64,000 bases of DNA from JAGQOZ01 sp041399205 (lineage in GTDB: Bacteria; Planctomycetota; Planctomycetia; Pirellulales; Pirellulaceae), in the NCBI GenBank assembly GCA_041399205.1, contig JAWKTK010000003.1, positions 620,001 through 684,000 on the forward strand, given 5' to 3'. The position numbers were made by a program, and so were the translations under genes. The notes below the pieces were generated by a model. The model had not been told where the DNA came from and ran no database searches. It saw only the letters and a program-made list of their open reading frames with translations. Below are positions 40,387 through 49,747 of this stretch, piece after piece; positions within the stretch are counted from its first letter, which is position 1, and each line of letters opens with the position of its first letter.

Positions 40387-40629
40387 TTGACTCCTCCCGA
40401 GATTGCGAGAATGTGGGGCATCAAGAGCCAAAAGGTCATCGCATGGATTCGGTCTGGCGAACTGCGTGCGATCAATGCGGCCGAAAACTCGTCAGGGTAT
40501 CGGCCTCGCTTCCTGGTTGATGTCGAAGATCTGGCATTATTCGAACGTCAGCGTGAAGCCAAGCCGGTGGAACGTCGTCCCAGACGTAAACGCCGAATCC
40601 AGCCTACTGGCTTTACGGAATACTTCTAA
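40387..40629 (+). CDS. Excisionase-like helix-turn-helix protein
   Basis: 80 residues from a TTG start. N-terminal helix-turn-helix of the HTH_17/MerR type: TPPEIARMWGIKSQKVIAWIRSGELRAIN, then a wing-like YRPRFLVDVEDLALFE and a basic tail (ERRPRRKRRIQ). Convergent with and overlapping by 4 bp the integrase at 40626. Small proteins of this shape beside a tyrosine recombinase usually act as recombination directionality factors; function inferred. Confidence 0.7.
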   Translation: MTPPEIARMWGIKSQKVIAWIRSGELRAINAAENSSGYRPRFLVDVEDLALFERQREAKPVERRPRRKRRIQPTGFTEYF

Positions 40630-41792
40630 TCGAGTTCGCCGAACAGCCAGGTCCGCACGTGATTCGTGACCCGTTCTAATCGTTCACGAGAAATGCCTTC
40701 GCGATAGACCGCTGACATATCGTTCGACGCCGGAGCGTGCCCCATGATGTGATTCACCGCAACCTGGTCTCCCGTTTCGCCCGCTTCCGTTTCAAACGTA
40801 TGCCGCAGTGCATAAAAGCCAACGCCTTTTCGATAGAGCTTGGTTTCGTCCAATAGCTTGCGAAACTCCTTGGATATCGGATTGTCCATGGTCTGCTTGT
40901 ACCAGGAATGTCCATACTTCGTGATAAAGACACGGCCTTCCAGATCGACAGACTTGGCATTGGGTCGCGTTTCGAGCACCTGTTTGATCTGATCGATGGT
41001 TTCGGGCCAAAGCGGACACGTTCTGGCAACACCTGACTTGGGCCGTGGATAATCGAGCCAAGCCTCTTTGACGTCAATTGACGATTCGGTGAGTCTCGCT
41101 ACATCGCCATTGCCACAGCCACAATTGATGCCTAGCAGTATCATGCCCTTCATCTGTACGGAGGCGTGTTGCAAAAGCGTTTGGATCTCGTCTTTAGAAA
41201 AGCGTTTGGGGCTGCTTTCCGCTCGGTGCTTACGCAATACCTTTTGCGAAGGACGTTTGAACGAAGGACCAAAACGAATGGGCTGTTCGATCAGTCCAGC
41301 CTCGTAGGCGTATTTGAAGACAACTCGAATCCGAGTGACTTCATTGCCCAGCGAAACGGGGCCTCGCGTTTTGGCGAGGCTTGTCCGCAGCGACACGAAG
41401 TCGTCGGCGTGGAGATCGTCGACAAAACGATCAGCCCCGAATGCATCAACAAACCGTTCGCAGCTCTTGTGGTATTCTTGCCATGTACGCTCGACGATTT
41501 CGCCGGCGTCGAGCCGATGTTTGCGATCGTTCAGAAATGCGTTGCAGAGATGCCGCACCGTGAGGCCATCGCGGTCCACACGAGGTGTCCTACCGGCGTA
41601 CAGGTCATCGCGTTGTTCCTGGAACCGCTGCAAAGCCCCCATCGGATCATCCCAAGGGCCAAAGTAGTGCAGCTTTCCTCGAATCTTCTTCGCCCAGCGC
41701 TTCGTCGCGTGGGGAAACAATGGGAAGTCAGGATATGGCTTGGAAGGCTTGCTGGCCTTGGCACGGTTCGATACCCTTGGTGAGTCTGACAT
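40626..41792 (-). CDS. Tyrosine recombinase/integrase A
   Basis: 388 residues. N-terminal SAM-like core-binding domain about 80-190 (TWQEYHKSCERFVDAFG); catalytic domain about 200-380 with FYALRHTFETEAGETGD (box II, Tyr-x-x-Arg instead of His-x-x-Arg), NHIMGHAP (GH) and the nucleophile probably in MSAVYREGI. The usual first catalytic Arg (GLR-like) is replaced: GINCGCGNGDVARL. It closely resembles integrase B at 52,630 along its length. Sits 121 bp left of a tRNA-Arg 5' half, the arrangement expected if it once integrated there. Confidence 0.88.
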   Translation of the reverse strand: MSDSPRVSNRAKASKPSKPYPDFPLFPHATKRWAKKIRGKLHYFGPWDDPMGALQRFQEQRDDLYAGRTPRVDRDGLTVRHLCNAFLNDRKHRLDAGEIVERTWQEYHKSCERFVDAFGADRFVDDLHADDFVSLRTSLAKTRGPVSLGNEVTRIRVVFKYAYEAGLIEQPIRFGPSFKRPSQKVLRKHRAESSPKRFSKDEIQTLLQHASVQMKGMILLGINCGCGNGDVARLTESSIDVKEAWLDYPRPKSGVARTCPLWPETIDQIKQVLETRPNAKSVDLEGRVFITKYGHSWYKQTMDNPISKEFRKLLDETKLYRKGVGFYALRHTFETEAGETGDQVAVNHIMGHAPASNDMSAVYREGISRERLERVTNHVRTWLFGELD

Positions 41793-41839
41793 TGTCGAAA
41801 TCCCCTTTCGGGCCGGAAATCCGGCAAATCATCGTGGCT

Positions 41840-41858
41840 GGTGTCAAAACGGGTGTCA
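41840..41858. promoter_or_regulatory. Paired GGTGTCA repeats, possible integrase A arm sites
   Basis: GGTGTCA occurs at 41840-41846 and 41852-41858, a 12-base step, between integrase A and the tRNA half. The position mirrors the GGTTGTA pair at integrase B. Arm-site function is inference. Confidence 0.4.
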
Positions 41859-41913
41859 CGACGATTATTGAAAGGGTTTTCAAAAGGTCAAGATAACGCT
41901 ATTATTTAAGCCT

Positions 41914-41954
<41 letters not shown>

Positions 41955-42020
41955 GACAATCAAAGATTCTTGGATACAAGCGGTTTATCGACATTCCTCA
42001 CCAACCACCGTTACAGAAAT

Positions 42021-42067
42021 GGTTGTACGCTACCCGAAAACCGCGTCCACGGTTGTAGGTTACAACC
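42021..42067. promoter_or_regulatory. GGTTGTA repeats near the left end, possible integrase arm sites
   Basis: GGTTGTA lies at 42021-42027 and 42051-42057, with an inverted copy TACAACC at 42061-42067 forming a 7-base hairpin around GGT. The same 7-mer is paired near the right end (53907, 53920). Confidence 0.45.
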
Positions 42068-42081
42068 GACGTTCGTAAGCC

Positions 42082-42932
42082 ATGAACTCGAAACCAAACG
42101 ACGATCGTGACGGATGGAATACGATTGAGACCTTCGGACTGATTCTGGGTGTATTGTCAGTTCTATTCTTGTTCTTAGCTACGCCGCAAATTGTCAAATT
42201 CTGGGGTGGCTTGGAATCAGGAGCGGAGGGTGCTGGTGAGTTCGGCGACCAATTCGGCGCCGTCAACGCGTTGTTTTCTGGTCTGGCTCTCCTCGGAGTC
42301 ATCATTGCCATCATGCTGCAGATGAAAGAGTTGGCCTTCAACGGCGGGAAATCCGGTAGTCTACGGAAGAACTAAAACGGCAGGCAGATCAACTTGCGAT
42401 TCAAAACCGCACTTCGCTCAAGCAGACGTTTGATAGTGCGTTTTTTCACCAATTAGCAGAAATTGATTTTGCTGCGCGAAACTTCAAAACCCAGACCACA
42501 GAAGGCCCACCAGCCGGCGAACCATCGTTTTCGCTACTGGTTAGGTTGATGCTTGGATCTCAGGCAAATCAGGAACCCGATTGGTCAGGAAGGGAAACGT
42601 CGCGTGCACGCTGGTTGACTAAGATCCGGAAGTCTCCGAGTTACGGTCAGTACTTTTGCCGCTTGTGTCATCTTTTGAAGTTTGTGGACCGCTCCGAGAT
42701 CCATATAGAATTCCTTATCTATGACTTGGTGAGAGCTCGATTTTCAGAAAACGAGCTCTTGTTGTTTTTCTACAGCTGCGTCATTGGATGTGATGAACGT
42801 GAGGTAAAACCAATTGCGGAGAAGTATGCCTTGTTCAGGAATCTTTCGAACGAATCACTTGTTCGGCCATCGCACCAAAAATGGATTGCCGCATCTGCAT
42901 TTGGAAAGGAGACGTCAGAACTTACACAGTAA
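42082..42932 (+). pseudogene. Putative phage abortive infection protein (putAbiC-like), frameshift plus stop
   Basis: N-terminus has two membrane helices (FGLILGVLSVLFLFLATPQIV and NALFSGLALLGVIIAIMLQMKEL), then a coiled-coil start. The frame breaks near 42345 and a TAG stands where the continuing frame would need CAG. It then resumes TEELKRQADQLAIQNRTS and continues to 42932. The C-terminal part (GQYFCRLCHLLKFVD, LVRARFSENELLLFFYSCV, EKYALFRNLS) matches my memory of the putAbiC family, membrane-anchored proteins linked to phage exclusion. About 283 residues if repaired. Only plus-strand gene of the element; an accessory defence gene is plausible. Confidence 0.65.
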
Positions 42933-42942
42933 TCAACTCATG

Positions 42943-43671
42943 CTAACCGGCCGGAGATACTTGTTTCAGCTTCAAGTCTAGTCGCCACTTTCGATAATCG
43001 TCCTGACTAGAAGTCTTTGTTGAAATTGTCCAAGCGAATTCCCTGGCGGAGATACTCACCGGATCAAATGCGAGTTTTTGGGTAACTGATTCACCTGGCT
43101 GGATCTCTCTGGTTAACTCGTTGCCCGGCAATTCAACACTTGCATACTTCTTGTCCAATGCGTCTTTGCAGTTGTTACCAAATTCGTCGGTAACTGATTC
43201 TGTAACAGAAAATGCTGAGAACACTTGGCTTCGACTGATGTTCTTCGCGGTAAACGTAAGAACGTAGCTGAACGAATCGCGTGGACGTACGCGGCCAAAT
43301 ACAGTCTTTTCATTCAGCCTTTTCAACTCGATTCCTGTCGCTGTGATTTCAAGATTGCCAAGCCTGAACGGTGACTTGATCTTGGCCTGAACAACGCCCG
43401 CGTTGTTTTCCGCGGTGGCCTTTTCCGGTGGCTTTGGTTGTTCGATTGTTGCCGTGGGTAAGCGTTCGCGACTATCAATTGGCGGAAGAATCTGGATTCC
43501 GAAAAAAATGGCGATTGTGGAAACCGCAATGCCGGCAAGCGAGTATCCCAAGACGTCAAACTTCTTCCCATGCGAGACAATGATCCCCGTGATTCCGAGT
43601 GCTAGGGCCAATAACCCTAAGCCCAACCCTATCAGCGGTAGCCAGCAAAAGAAGAAAGAGAGTATCGCCAC
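42943..43671 (-). CDS. Membrane-anchored protein with DUF4352-like beta domain
   Basis: 242 residues from a GTG start. Two N-terminal helices (AILSFFFCWLPLIGLGLGLLALALGITGII and LAGIAVSTIAIFFGIQIL) are followed by a Pro/Glu linker and an Ig-like domain (RDSFSYVLTFTAKNISRSQVFSAFS) resembling DUF4352. The open frame extends upstream of 43671 through VEVNVHTGSDGSNSFGVSS, which looks conserved but lacks a start codon, so the gene may be fused to the 63-residue gene at 43730 through a frameshift. Function unknown. Confidence 0.6.
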   Translation of the reverse strand: MAILSFFFCWLPLIGLGLGLLALALGITGIIVSHGKKFDVLGYSLAGIAVSTIAIFFGIQILPPIDSRERLPTATIEQPKPPEKATAENNAGVVQAKIKSPFRLGNLEITATGIELKRLNEKTVFGRVRPRDSFSYVLTFTAKNISRSQVFSAFSVTESVTDEFGNNCKDALDKKYASVELPGNELTREIQPGESVTQKLAFDPVSISAREFAWTISTKTSSQDDYRKWRLDLKLKQVSPAG

Positions 43672-43729
43672 GATTAAGGACGAAACGCCAAAACTGTTTG
43701 AACCGTCAGACCCAGTGTGAACGTTGACT

Positions 43730-43921
43730 TCAACCTTGTTTGGCCGGACGAGGCAGCACGTGGAGCGGATAGCACTTGTCCATGCCGAATGCCGTCGATC
43801 GAATTGACGGTAATCCCAAATTCTCGGCCTTCTTCATTGCACCAGAAACATTATTCGCTTCGATAAGCCATCGGCGTCTCTTGCCATCTTTGTCGGTGCC
43901 CAAAATTTGAAACTTTGCCAC
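43730..43921 (-). CDS. Small hypothetical protein, possible N-terminus of the next gene
   Basis: 63 residues. GTG start at 43921 with AAGGAG at 43930-43935. Sequence MAKFQILGTDKDGKRRRWLIEA suggests a beta-strand pair followed by a helix. Its last codons overlap the upstream extension of the downstream membrane protein in another frame, so the two could be one protein split by an indel. Confidence 0.55.
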   Translation of the reverse strand: MAKFQILGTDKDGKRRRWLIEANNVSGAMKKAENLGLPSIRSTAFGMDKCYPLHVLPRPAKQG

Positions 43922-43967
43922 GCTACTTTCTCCTTCAACACTTCACGATCGCGATCAATCGTTTAAT

Positions 43968-44402
43968 CTAAGTCCCGCTGCGTTCACGTTGGTCCAATTC
44001 AATCTCACGGTTTGCCATCCATCGATCAAACAACTCCATTTCGGCTTCCAGCTGTCGCAATCGCTCGTCCGAAGCCCAACTATTCAGTTGCAACAAGAAG
44101 TTCATTTCATGACGTGCCAACGTTTCGTTTGCCTTCGCCTTGTGGAACACGATGTCAAATACCGTAACAAGAACTGCCGTGTATGAATCCCGCTTTTCAT
44201 TCCCGATGCGGCGTGAACTTGGATGTTGCAAATACTGCAAGATTTCTTGGCAGGCACGAACACGCTCTTCGAGTGAATTGCGTTCACAAAGAGCGGTTTC
44301 GGCGGATGTCTCAAAGTAGCCTTTCTTCGCGCCATCAATTCCGAGTCGCTTGCGTTCGCGTTGGGCTTTCCTGCGAATTGTGTTCTGCCGAATTTGGCCC
44401 AT
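43968..44402 (-). CDS. Hypothetical helical protein
   Basis: 144 residues from ATG at 44402. Basic N-terminus (IRQNTIRRKAQRERKRLG), then an amphipathic, Arg/Glu-rich helical body (EMNFLLQLNSWASDERLRQLEAEMELFDRWM). No membrane segment and no recognised family. Minus-strand gene of the element. Confidence 0.5.
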   Translation of the reverse strand: MGQIRQNTIRRKAQRERKRLGIDGAKKGYFETSAETALCERNSLEERVRACQEILQYLQHPSSRRIGNEKRDSYTAVLVTVFDIVFHKAKANETLARHEMNFLLQLNSWASDERLRQLEAEMELFDRWMANREIELDQRERSGT

Positions 44403-44812
44403 GGCGGATTTCACTTTCCATTCAGGACGAGAATCGTCGAACCATGAGACAACCGAACCAAGCCCCCCGGTCCCCCAGCACAGGAAGATTTTTCTCGGGA
44501 ATCGCGTAATCGGCAGACGTTTCCCTTCCCCAAGGGCATATCCTGAAGAAGTTCGACATCGGCGGCTCGTGTGGACGAGACGGGGTACACACTTCCCATG
44601 GCAACCTGGCCATGATGCCGCTTGATTCTTTGTCTCGTGCTCGCGTTGTCATCGAGGCGTCGCGTCCTTCTACCGGCGTTCCCATTCAACCAGCCTCGAT
44701 TTGGCCGGACGCGAATGGTGCCTTCGTTTGTCGATCGCGATCGACGGATGTCTTAGAATTCCGCCATTGATTCTATCTGGAATCGAATCGTCTGCAATTC
44801 GAATCCTCAACA
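44403..44812. other. Intergenic region inside the element
   Basis: No gene I can support in 410 bp. Minus-strand open frames here lack ribosome sites and look low-complexity. Confidence 0.4.
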
Positions 44813-45232
44813 TCAGAACGCCCCTGCAATCTGTTCAATTTCCTGCCTCAACGGTTCGTCCGCTTCCAGAATCTCGACCGATAGAACGCCACTTTCTGCA
44901 AAAGATTCGTTGAATACTTCGGCACCTGCCAGCGTCAACCAAGACCGCACGGCCTCCATATTCGCGTCTTGACGCACTCCGACCGCTCCGATCGTCTTGG
45001 AATACCACCGAACCCCAGTAAAGCCGGCATCTGCTAAGCCTGTGGCCTCGTTCGCGGAAATAACATCCAGCCGAACCTGCTTCTTCGCTGCTTCGGCTTC
45101 CAGGTCTACCACTAGGATGCGATGGCTCGAAGCGACATCCTGGCATTCGTCCAGTGAACCCTCGAAAGTCCGTACTCGCTGAGTGTGCCCGTTTTGATCT
45201 TCCCATTCGATGATTACCGCTGCCTTGTTCAT
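44813..45232 (-). CDS. Hypothetical protein
   Basis: 139 residues. ATG at 45232 with GAGG upstream. It opens MNKAAVIIEWEDQNGHTQRV and has a mixed alpha/beta pattern with an acidic C-terminus (VEILEADEPLRQEIEQI). No recognised domain. Lies 86 bp downstream of the recombinase gene on the same strand. Confidence 0.55.
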   Translation of the reverse strand: MNKAAVIIEWEDQNGHTQRVRTFEGSLDECQDVASSHRILVVDLEAEAAKKQVRLDVISANEATGLADAGFTGVRWYSKTIGAVGVRQDANMEAVRSWLTLAGAEVFNESFAESGVLSVEILEADEPLRQEIEQIAGAF

Positions 45233-45318
45233 TTCCAAACCTCGTTTCGCTTGAGACATCACAAGCCAACCGTGGCAGGAAAACACACTCCGTCATGGAA
45301 CGCGTTGAATCACCAAGA

Positions 45319-46235
45319 CTATCCCGGCCGTTTGAATTTGACTGTGGATGGACCATCGCTGTCTGAACGCAGATCGGGCATATCTGGAACATCATGGCCG
45401 GCGATCCGGGGATCGATGTAGAACCGATGCGTTGTGCGTCCGTTTTCGTGGCCAGCGATGACCGAACCAGCTCCACGTTGGGCCGCTTCGGCGTGCGTCA
45501 CCGAAGTTCTCCGAAGTTTCTGCAGTCCCTCTCGTTTGCCCGTTGGAAGTCCCGCTTCCGTCAAAAGTCGATTCCACCACAAGGCAAACCACGCGCGACA
45601 TGAACACCCCGGAAACAGTTGATTGAATGCCGGCGGATAGCGTTCTTCGATTTCTTGAACCACCCAATGCGGTACACGAACAAGAATTTCGTCGCCGCCT
45701 CGCTTGGATTGTGGAACTGGCATACCAACGGGATGCAGTTGCGATCGACGCAACGACAGCAAATCCGATCGACGAAGGCCCGTGTAGAAACCAACCAGAA
45801 TGACGAATCGCAACAAGTCGCCACGCTTCACGCCATGTTCCGTGTAACGTTGGAATTGGTCTGCCCCTGTGGCCTCGAGAAGAGCCTCCAGGTCGTCACG
45901 GCTCCAAGCGTCAGGGATCCGTTTCGGCACCCTCGGAAAGCGAACACGACGCCGCTTCGGTTCGTTCTCGGTGGCTTCGATGCCAAACGCGTATGACCAG
46001 ACATTCAGCACGTCGTCTAGTCGCCGCTTCATCGTCTTGGGTGACCATCCACGAGGGTTGTCGATTCGCCACGCGTTCAAGTCGGCGTGGGATATGTCAT
46101 CCAACGATTGGTGGCGTCCCAACTCCCTTTGGACCATTCTTCGAACAGCCTGATCATCCGAAGTTGTCGTTCTGAGCTAGACGCCAGTTCCCGCTCTTCA
46201 AGAAAATGTCGTTGACGAATGTGCTTAGCTTCATC
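45319..46235 (-). CDS. Tyrosine recombinase (third in the region), two indels near its start
   Basis: Canonical catalytic Arg in FYTGLRRSDLLSL, box II LQKLRRTSVTHAEA, and the last block IAGHENGRTTHRFYIDP with the GH and nucleophile Tyr. Preceded by a core-binding domain (SHADLNAWRIDNPRGWSPKTMKRRLDD). The continuous reading starts at 46137, but a better start is ATG at 46235 with GGAGGG upstream (MKLSTFVNDIFLKSGNWRLA); two indels between 46140 and 46190 are then needed. It differs from integrases A and B in sequence and has the normal catalytic Arg. May be an invertase or a captured integrase. Confidence 0.75.
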
Positions 46236-46470
46236 GTTCTAGCCCTCCGGTCGCTTGATTCATTCGGGTCGAATCTACCACGGAAATCAGCCTTTTCAAC
46301 GGTCGCGGGAAACTTCTCTTTTTAGGGAAAGGCGACACGGCAATTTCTGAACTTGTATTCCCGATGCAGCCGGCATCGCGAGAAAATCACCGTTTCTCTT
46401 AAAGAAGAAACCAGACGCCGAATTCTGAATGGTCGATTCGCGTTTTTGAATTTCATGGCAGTTTTCATTA
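46236..46470. other. Intergenic region
   Basis: A/T-rich, no gene seen. Holds the ribosome site of the recombinase at its left edge and probably its promoter. Confidence 0.35.
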
Positions 46471-46471
46471 C

Positions 46472-48392
46472 CTAGATTCGATATGGGGATGTCAGACGAA
46501 ATCGTATTGATCGCCTGACGTGTAGAATCAATTCGCCAACGACTTGCTGCAGCTTCTGGTCGTGTTGCCGTTGCTGGTCCGCGTCTTGACGCTGTAGCCG
46601 TAGAGTTTCCTTTTGGGCTTCCGTCTCTTCAATGCGGAAATTGAATTCTGGAACACATTGGAGCAACGAACTAGAGACCGGCCAACCGTTGCAACTCTCG
46701 AGCACTTGTGGTCGCCTCGCGAATTTTGCGGTCTACGTCCTCCAAGAACGACCCGAAGCCACTACCGTCCAATAGCCCTTGCGAAATCAGATCCTGATAC
46801 TGCTGAATCACTGGGATCGCATTCGCCCACGCGCGTTCCAACGACTGCCCGAATGATTCAGATTCCGTCTTCAATCCCTTCGTCACGTCCAGCGATCGCT
46901 CAAGATCAGCAACAACCTTCGCCTGTGCCCGAGCATATGTATCGGAAAACTCGATCTGTTGACTGAGATCTCGGAATTCGGTCAGGTAGTCCACCGATTC
47001 TTCGAATGGAGTCCGAAGCGAATCACGTAATTTGGCTGCGCGTTTTTGCAGCTTCTCTAGCTCGGCCTCGGCCAGTCTCGCAGACAAGCTCGTCTGATAT
47101 GCCGCTTCGGCAGCCGCATTCAAACCATCTGTGTCCACCTTCGGTTTTGCCTCAGAACCACCAAAGACTCTTATTGGCCTTGGCAACGGCCGTCAAGCCG
47201 GCTGGCGGACTCACAGTACCGAGCAATGCTTGGAACACACCAGGCAAGACGCTTGCGTTTTTCCTTGGATTCCTTGAGGTACTTGTTGATTGACTTCAAG
47301 AGTTCTGTTACGACAGCCAGTGCACCGCTTCCGTCTCTCAAGGAATCTTCAAGACTAAAAACTTGGATCAACAGATCGCCAAACGCGATTGAAAACTGCT
47401 CGAGTTCGTCGCTAAAGTTCGACCCAGTGCACCAATGAACGTTGCGGCTTGCGATTCCATCAATTGTGCAAACAATCGCCTGCCACCAGTAAGCCAATCG
47501 TGAATCACTTCTTCGATAGCCTATCAAACGGATTTCAATTATGTTTCCACACAACTTGCGGGTTTCCGGCACCTGCCGCCAAATTGCTGCCAGGTCTGAT
47601 GTGATCGGAATCCCGCGCTCTTGCAGCTGATTGATGTCCTCCATGAAGACTCGGCCTTGCACTTGGATCTTGCCGTAAATCGCGGCCAACTCGTTGAGCG
47701 GAATGTTCACGGCAGCAGAGACGTTGCCTAGCATGTTCAATTGTGTTTCCAGTTCGCTTGTCTGGAATCCGAATGCGAGTAGCAATCGTCCTGCTTCCGT
47801 AACCTGACTGAAGGATTCAGGTGTTGCTTTGCGAAATCAAGTAACTGTTTTAGCGAGAGCGTCGCTTCCGCTTTTCCGCAGAGCCTATCAACGCTGTGAA
47901 CGAGGCTTCCGTTCGCTCAAATCACCTGCATTTCGAAGCGACTCGATAACACCGTCAATTCCCTTTCGCACGGCCGTGAATGCTGCTGCAGCACCAAGTA
48001 ACCTGGCTGGGCTTAATGCCGTGAGTAGGGTTTGACTGCCACCTCCGCCCAGCAATCCCGGCAGACTTGGACGAATCCGATTCGATGCCGCTGCAGCCTG
48101 ATTCAATTCACGCTCTAAACGATTGGCTTGCCGCACACTCGCCGCCAACGCTCGGTCGGTATCCCGAAACTCTGACTCCATTCGCTGTGTCGTGCGAATG
48201 ACGTCGTTCAATTCCTGTTCAAGTCGTTTCGCTTCTCACTGCTCGGCTCGCGTTCAGGTTGACGTCAATCTGTCTAACCGGTCGCGTGCTGCGATCAATC
48301 TGTCGCTCTAACGTCCGCACTTGCTGCAGAATCGCCGCGGTACCTCGCGACTTGAAAACGTAATACGACTCCAATAATTCAAATCCGTTCAT
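46472..48392 (-). pseudogene. Phage tail tape-measure protein remnants (several frameshifts)
   Basis: Starts with ATG at 48392 (AAAGGATTCGTATG) encoding MNGFELLESYYVFKSRGTAA, then in other frames TRRMESEF-like helices (ERELNQAAAASNRIRPSLPG), GLLGGGGSQTLLTALSPARLLGAAAAFTAVRKGIDG (Gly/Ala-rich hydrophobic tape-measure block), LNMLGNVSAAVNIPLNELAAIYGKIQVQG (typical TMP segment) and a long helical C-terminal region ending ARELQRLAGL at 46671. A further coiled-coil frame runs to 46472. At least four frame changes occur. Either a decaying gene or the most error-affected gene of the window. It sits at the downstream end of the minus-strand gene row. Confidence 0.7.
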
Positions 48393-48425
48393 ACGAATCC
48401 TTTCCCGGTGAGGTTTGTCAGTCCA

Positions 48426-48691
48426 TCAATCAACTCTTGATGGTGTTTTTTGCAAATTCAGCCCATCCCATTTTCGATCGGCGAATCTCCACGAATCGAC
48501 GAACAATTCACCGGTCATGTGATACGTAGCGTACCACGCCAATGCCCGAAACAGATGTACGTTGATGTAGTTACCGTGGTGCCATGCTTCACTGCTAGTT
48601 TCTCCGCAAATGTTGGCATCGTCTTATTCAAAGCCTCGAACAATTCCGGGCAAATGTCTTGCTCCAGACGAAATAGGTTTTCAGAGTTCAT
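48426..48691 (-). CDS. Small phage-like hypothetical protein (one frameshift)
   Basis: ATG at 48691 overlaps the stop of the upstream gene (ATGA). Reads MNSENLFRLEQDICPELFEALNKT, then after a one-base loss near 48535 continues LAWYATYHMTGELFVDSWRF to the stop at 48426. About 88 residues when repaired. Its first half resembles the C-terminal 50 residues of the upstream 254-residue protein (LPSFANKLASKHNK against MPTFAEKLAVKHGT), suggesting an internal duplication or shared fold. Confidence 0.55.
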
Positions 48692-49452
48692 TTGATCTCT
48701 TTCAGTTCGGCGACCATGCGGCTTAGCTGTCGATGCGCAAAATCGCTGTTGCCTGACGATAGACGCTTGGCCGCGTAAAATACAATCGCTCCGCACAAAT
48801 CCAAGTACACTTTGCCCGCTGGCTTGTTGTGCTTTGACGCAAGCTTGTTCGCGAATGACGGCAATGTTCGATCCAATGCGGCATATAGTTCGCGCAAATC
48901 ATCCGCGTTCATTGAGGCACCCTTCCGTAAGCGTCGATGTGCAGCGTCAGCGATCATGCCGGCATCGTCGAGGTTTCGCCCCAATTGCCGCGCCATCAGC
49001 AGTGCGGTCTCGTGAGCAATGCGTTTGTGCAGGCCTAACAGGAACGCCAGCGGGTCGACGTCGTTTGTCCGTAGCTCATCGCATCGACGCTTGGCAAATT
49101 GCAACACGCGTTCAACTCCCGAGCCAAGACCGTTAACCGCGTCCTCGCTTTCATCGGCATAGAAGTCGAGCCCCTGACCTAGCCCTACTTGCTCGCGTAA
49201 TCCTGCTTCTGCCATCCGCAAAAAGATTCGTTCTGCCAACGCATCAATCCAGCCAATACCCGTCGTTGGCCGATCATTGTCACGCAGCAATTCGGCGACA
49301 GCCAAAACGATGTCGCGTTTGTCGGTTTCAACTGCCCGTACCATTGGGACGCCTTCGGAGATCAGTTGCGTCTTAACATAGAACAGCAACTCGTCCAACG
49401 TCATGCCTCGAATGCGGACCAGCAGCTCGACATTCACTTCGTCTGACGACAT
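48688..49452 (-). CDS. Phage-like hypothetical protein
   Basis: 254 residues, mostly helical, no membrane segment. Contains DELLFYVKTQLISEGVPMVRAV and an Arg-rich middle (RRCDELRTNDVDPLAFLLGLHKRIAHETALLMARQLG). No family recognised. Overlaps both neighbours by a few bases, as in compact phage gene rows. Confidence 0.55.
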   Translation of the reverse strand: MSSDEVNVELLVRIRGMTLDELLFYVKTQLISEGVPMVRAVETDKRDIVLAVAELLRDNDRPTTGIGWIDALAERIFLRMAEAGLREQVGLGQGLDFYADESEDAVNGLGSGVERVLQFAKRRCDELRTNDVDPLAFLLGLHKRIAHETALLMARQLGRNLDDAGMIADAAHRRLRKGASMNADDLRELYAALDRTLPSFANKLASKHNKPAGKVYLDLCGAIVFYAAKRLSSGNSDFAHRQLSRMVAELKEIK

Positions 49453-49747
49453 GCATCACCTCGCATTCTTCGTAAATTGCTTAACGCTGTCGTGATTCTT
49501 CGAGCGGATTCTGGATCAGTCGTGACGAACCATCGGCTTTCCAATCCTTCAATGTTGGGTGGCAAAAGCTTCTTGCCGCATATCACAAGCCGCCTCCGCC
49601 GAAGTTCGCCAAACAGTTCCGGCGGAATCGGGCGTGTCACCAATCCGGCAGATTCAATATATGGCCGCGTTGTTCAATCAAGTCAGCGTGCCTGACGAAC
49701 TTGCGCGTCAGTAGCGTCGGCGCCCGTTGCGATGGACAATTTGTCAT
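49434..49747 (-). CDS. Small hypothetical protein (one frameshift)
   Basis: ATG at 49747 overlaps the polymerase-like gene stop (ATGA). Reads MTNCPSQRAPTLLTRKFVRH, DLIEQRG, then after a one-base loss near 49660 continues YIESAGLVTRPIPPELFGEL to the stop at 49434. About 104 residues when repaired. Ends just inside the next gene (19-bp overlap). No family recognised. Confidence 0.5.

Noticed and set aside
44411..44689. Minus-strand frames inside the element gap
   Set aside because: Arg-rich, no start signal, two overlapping frames equally open; probably non-coding.
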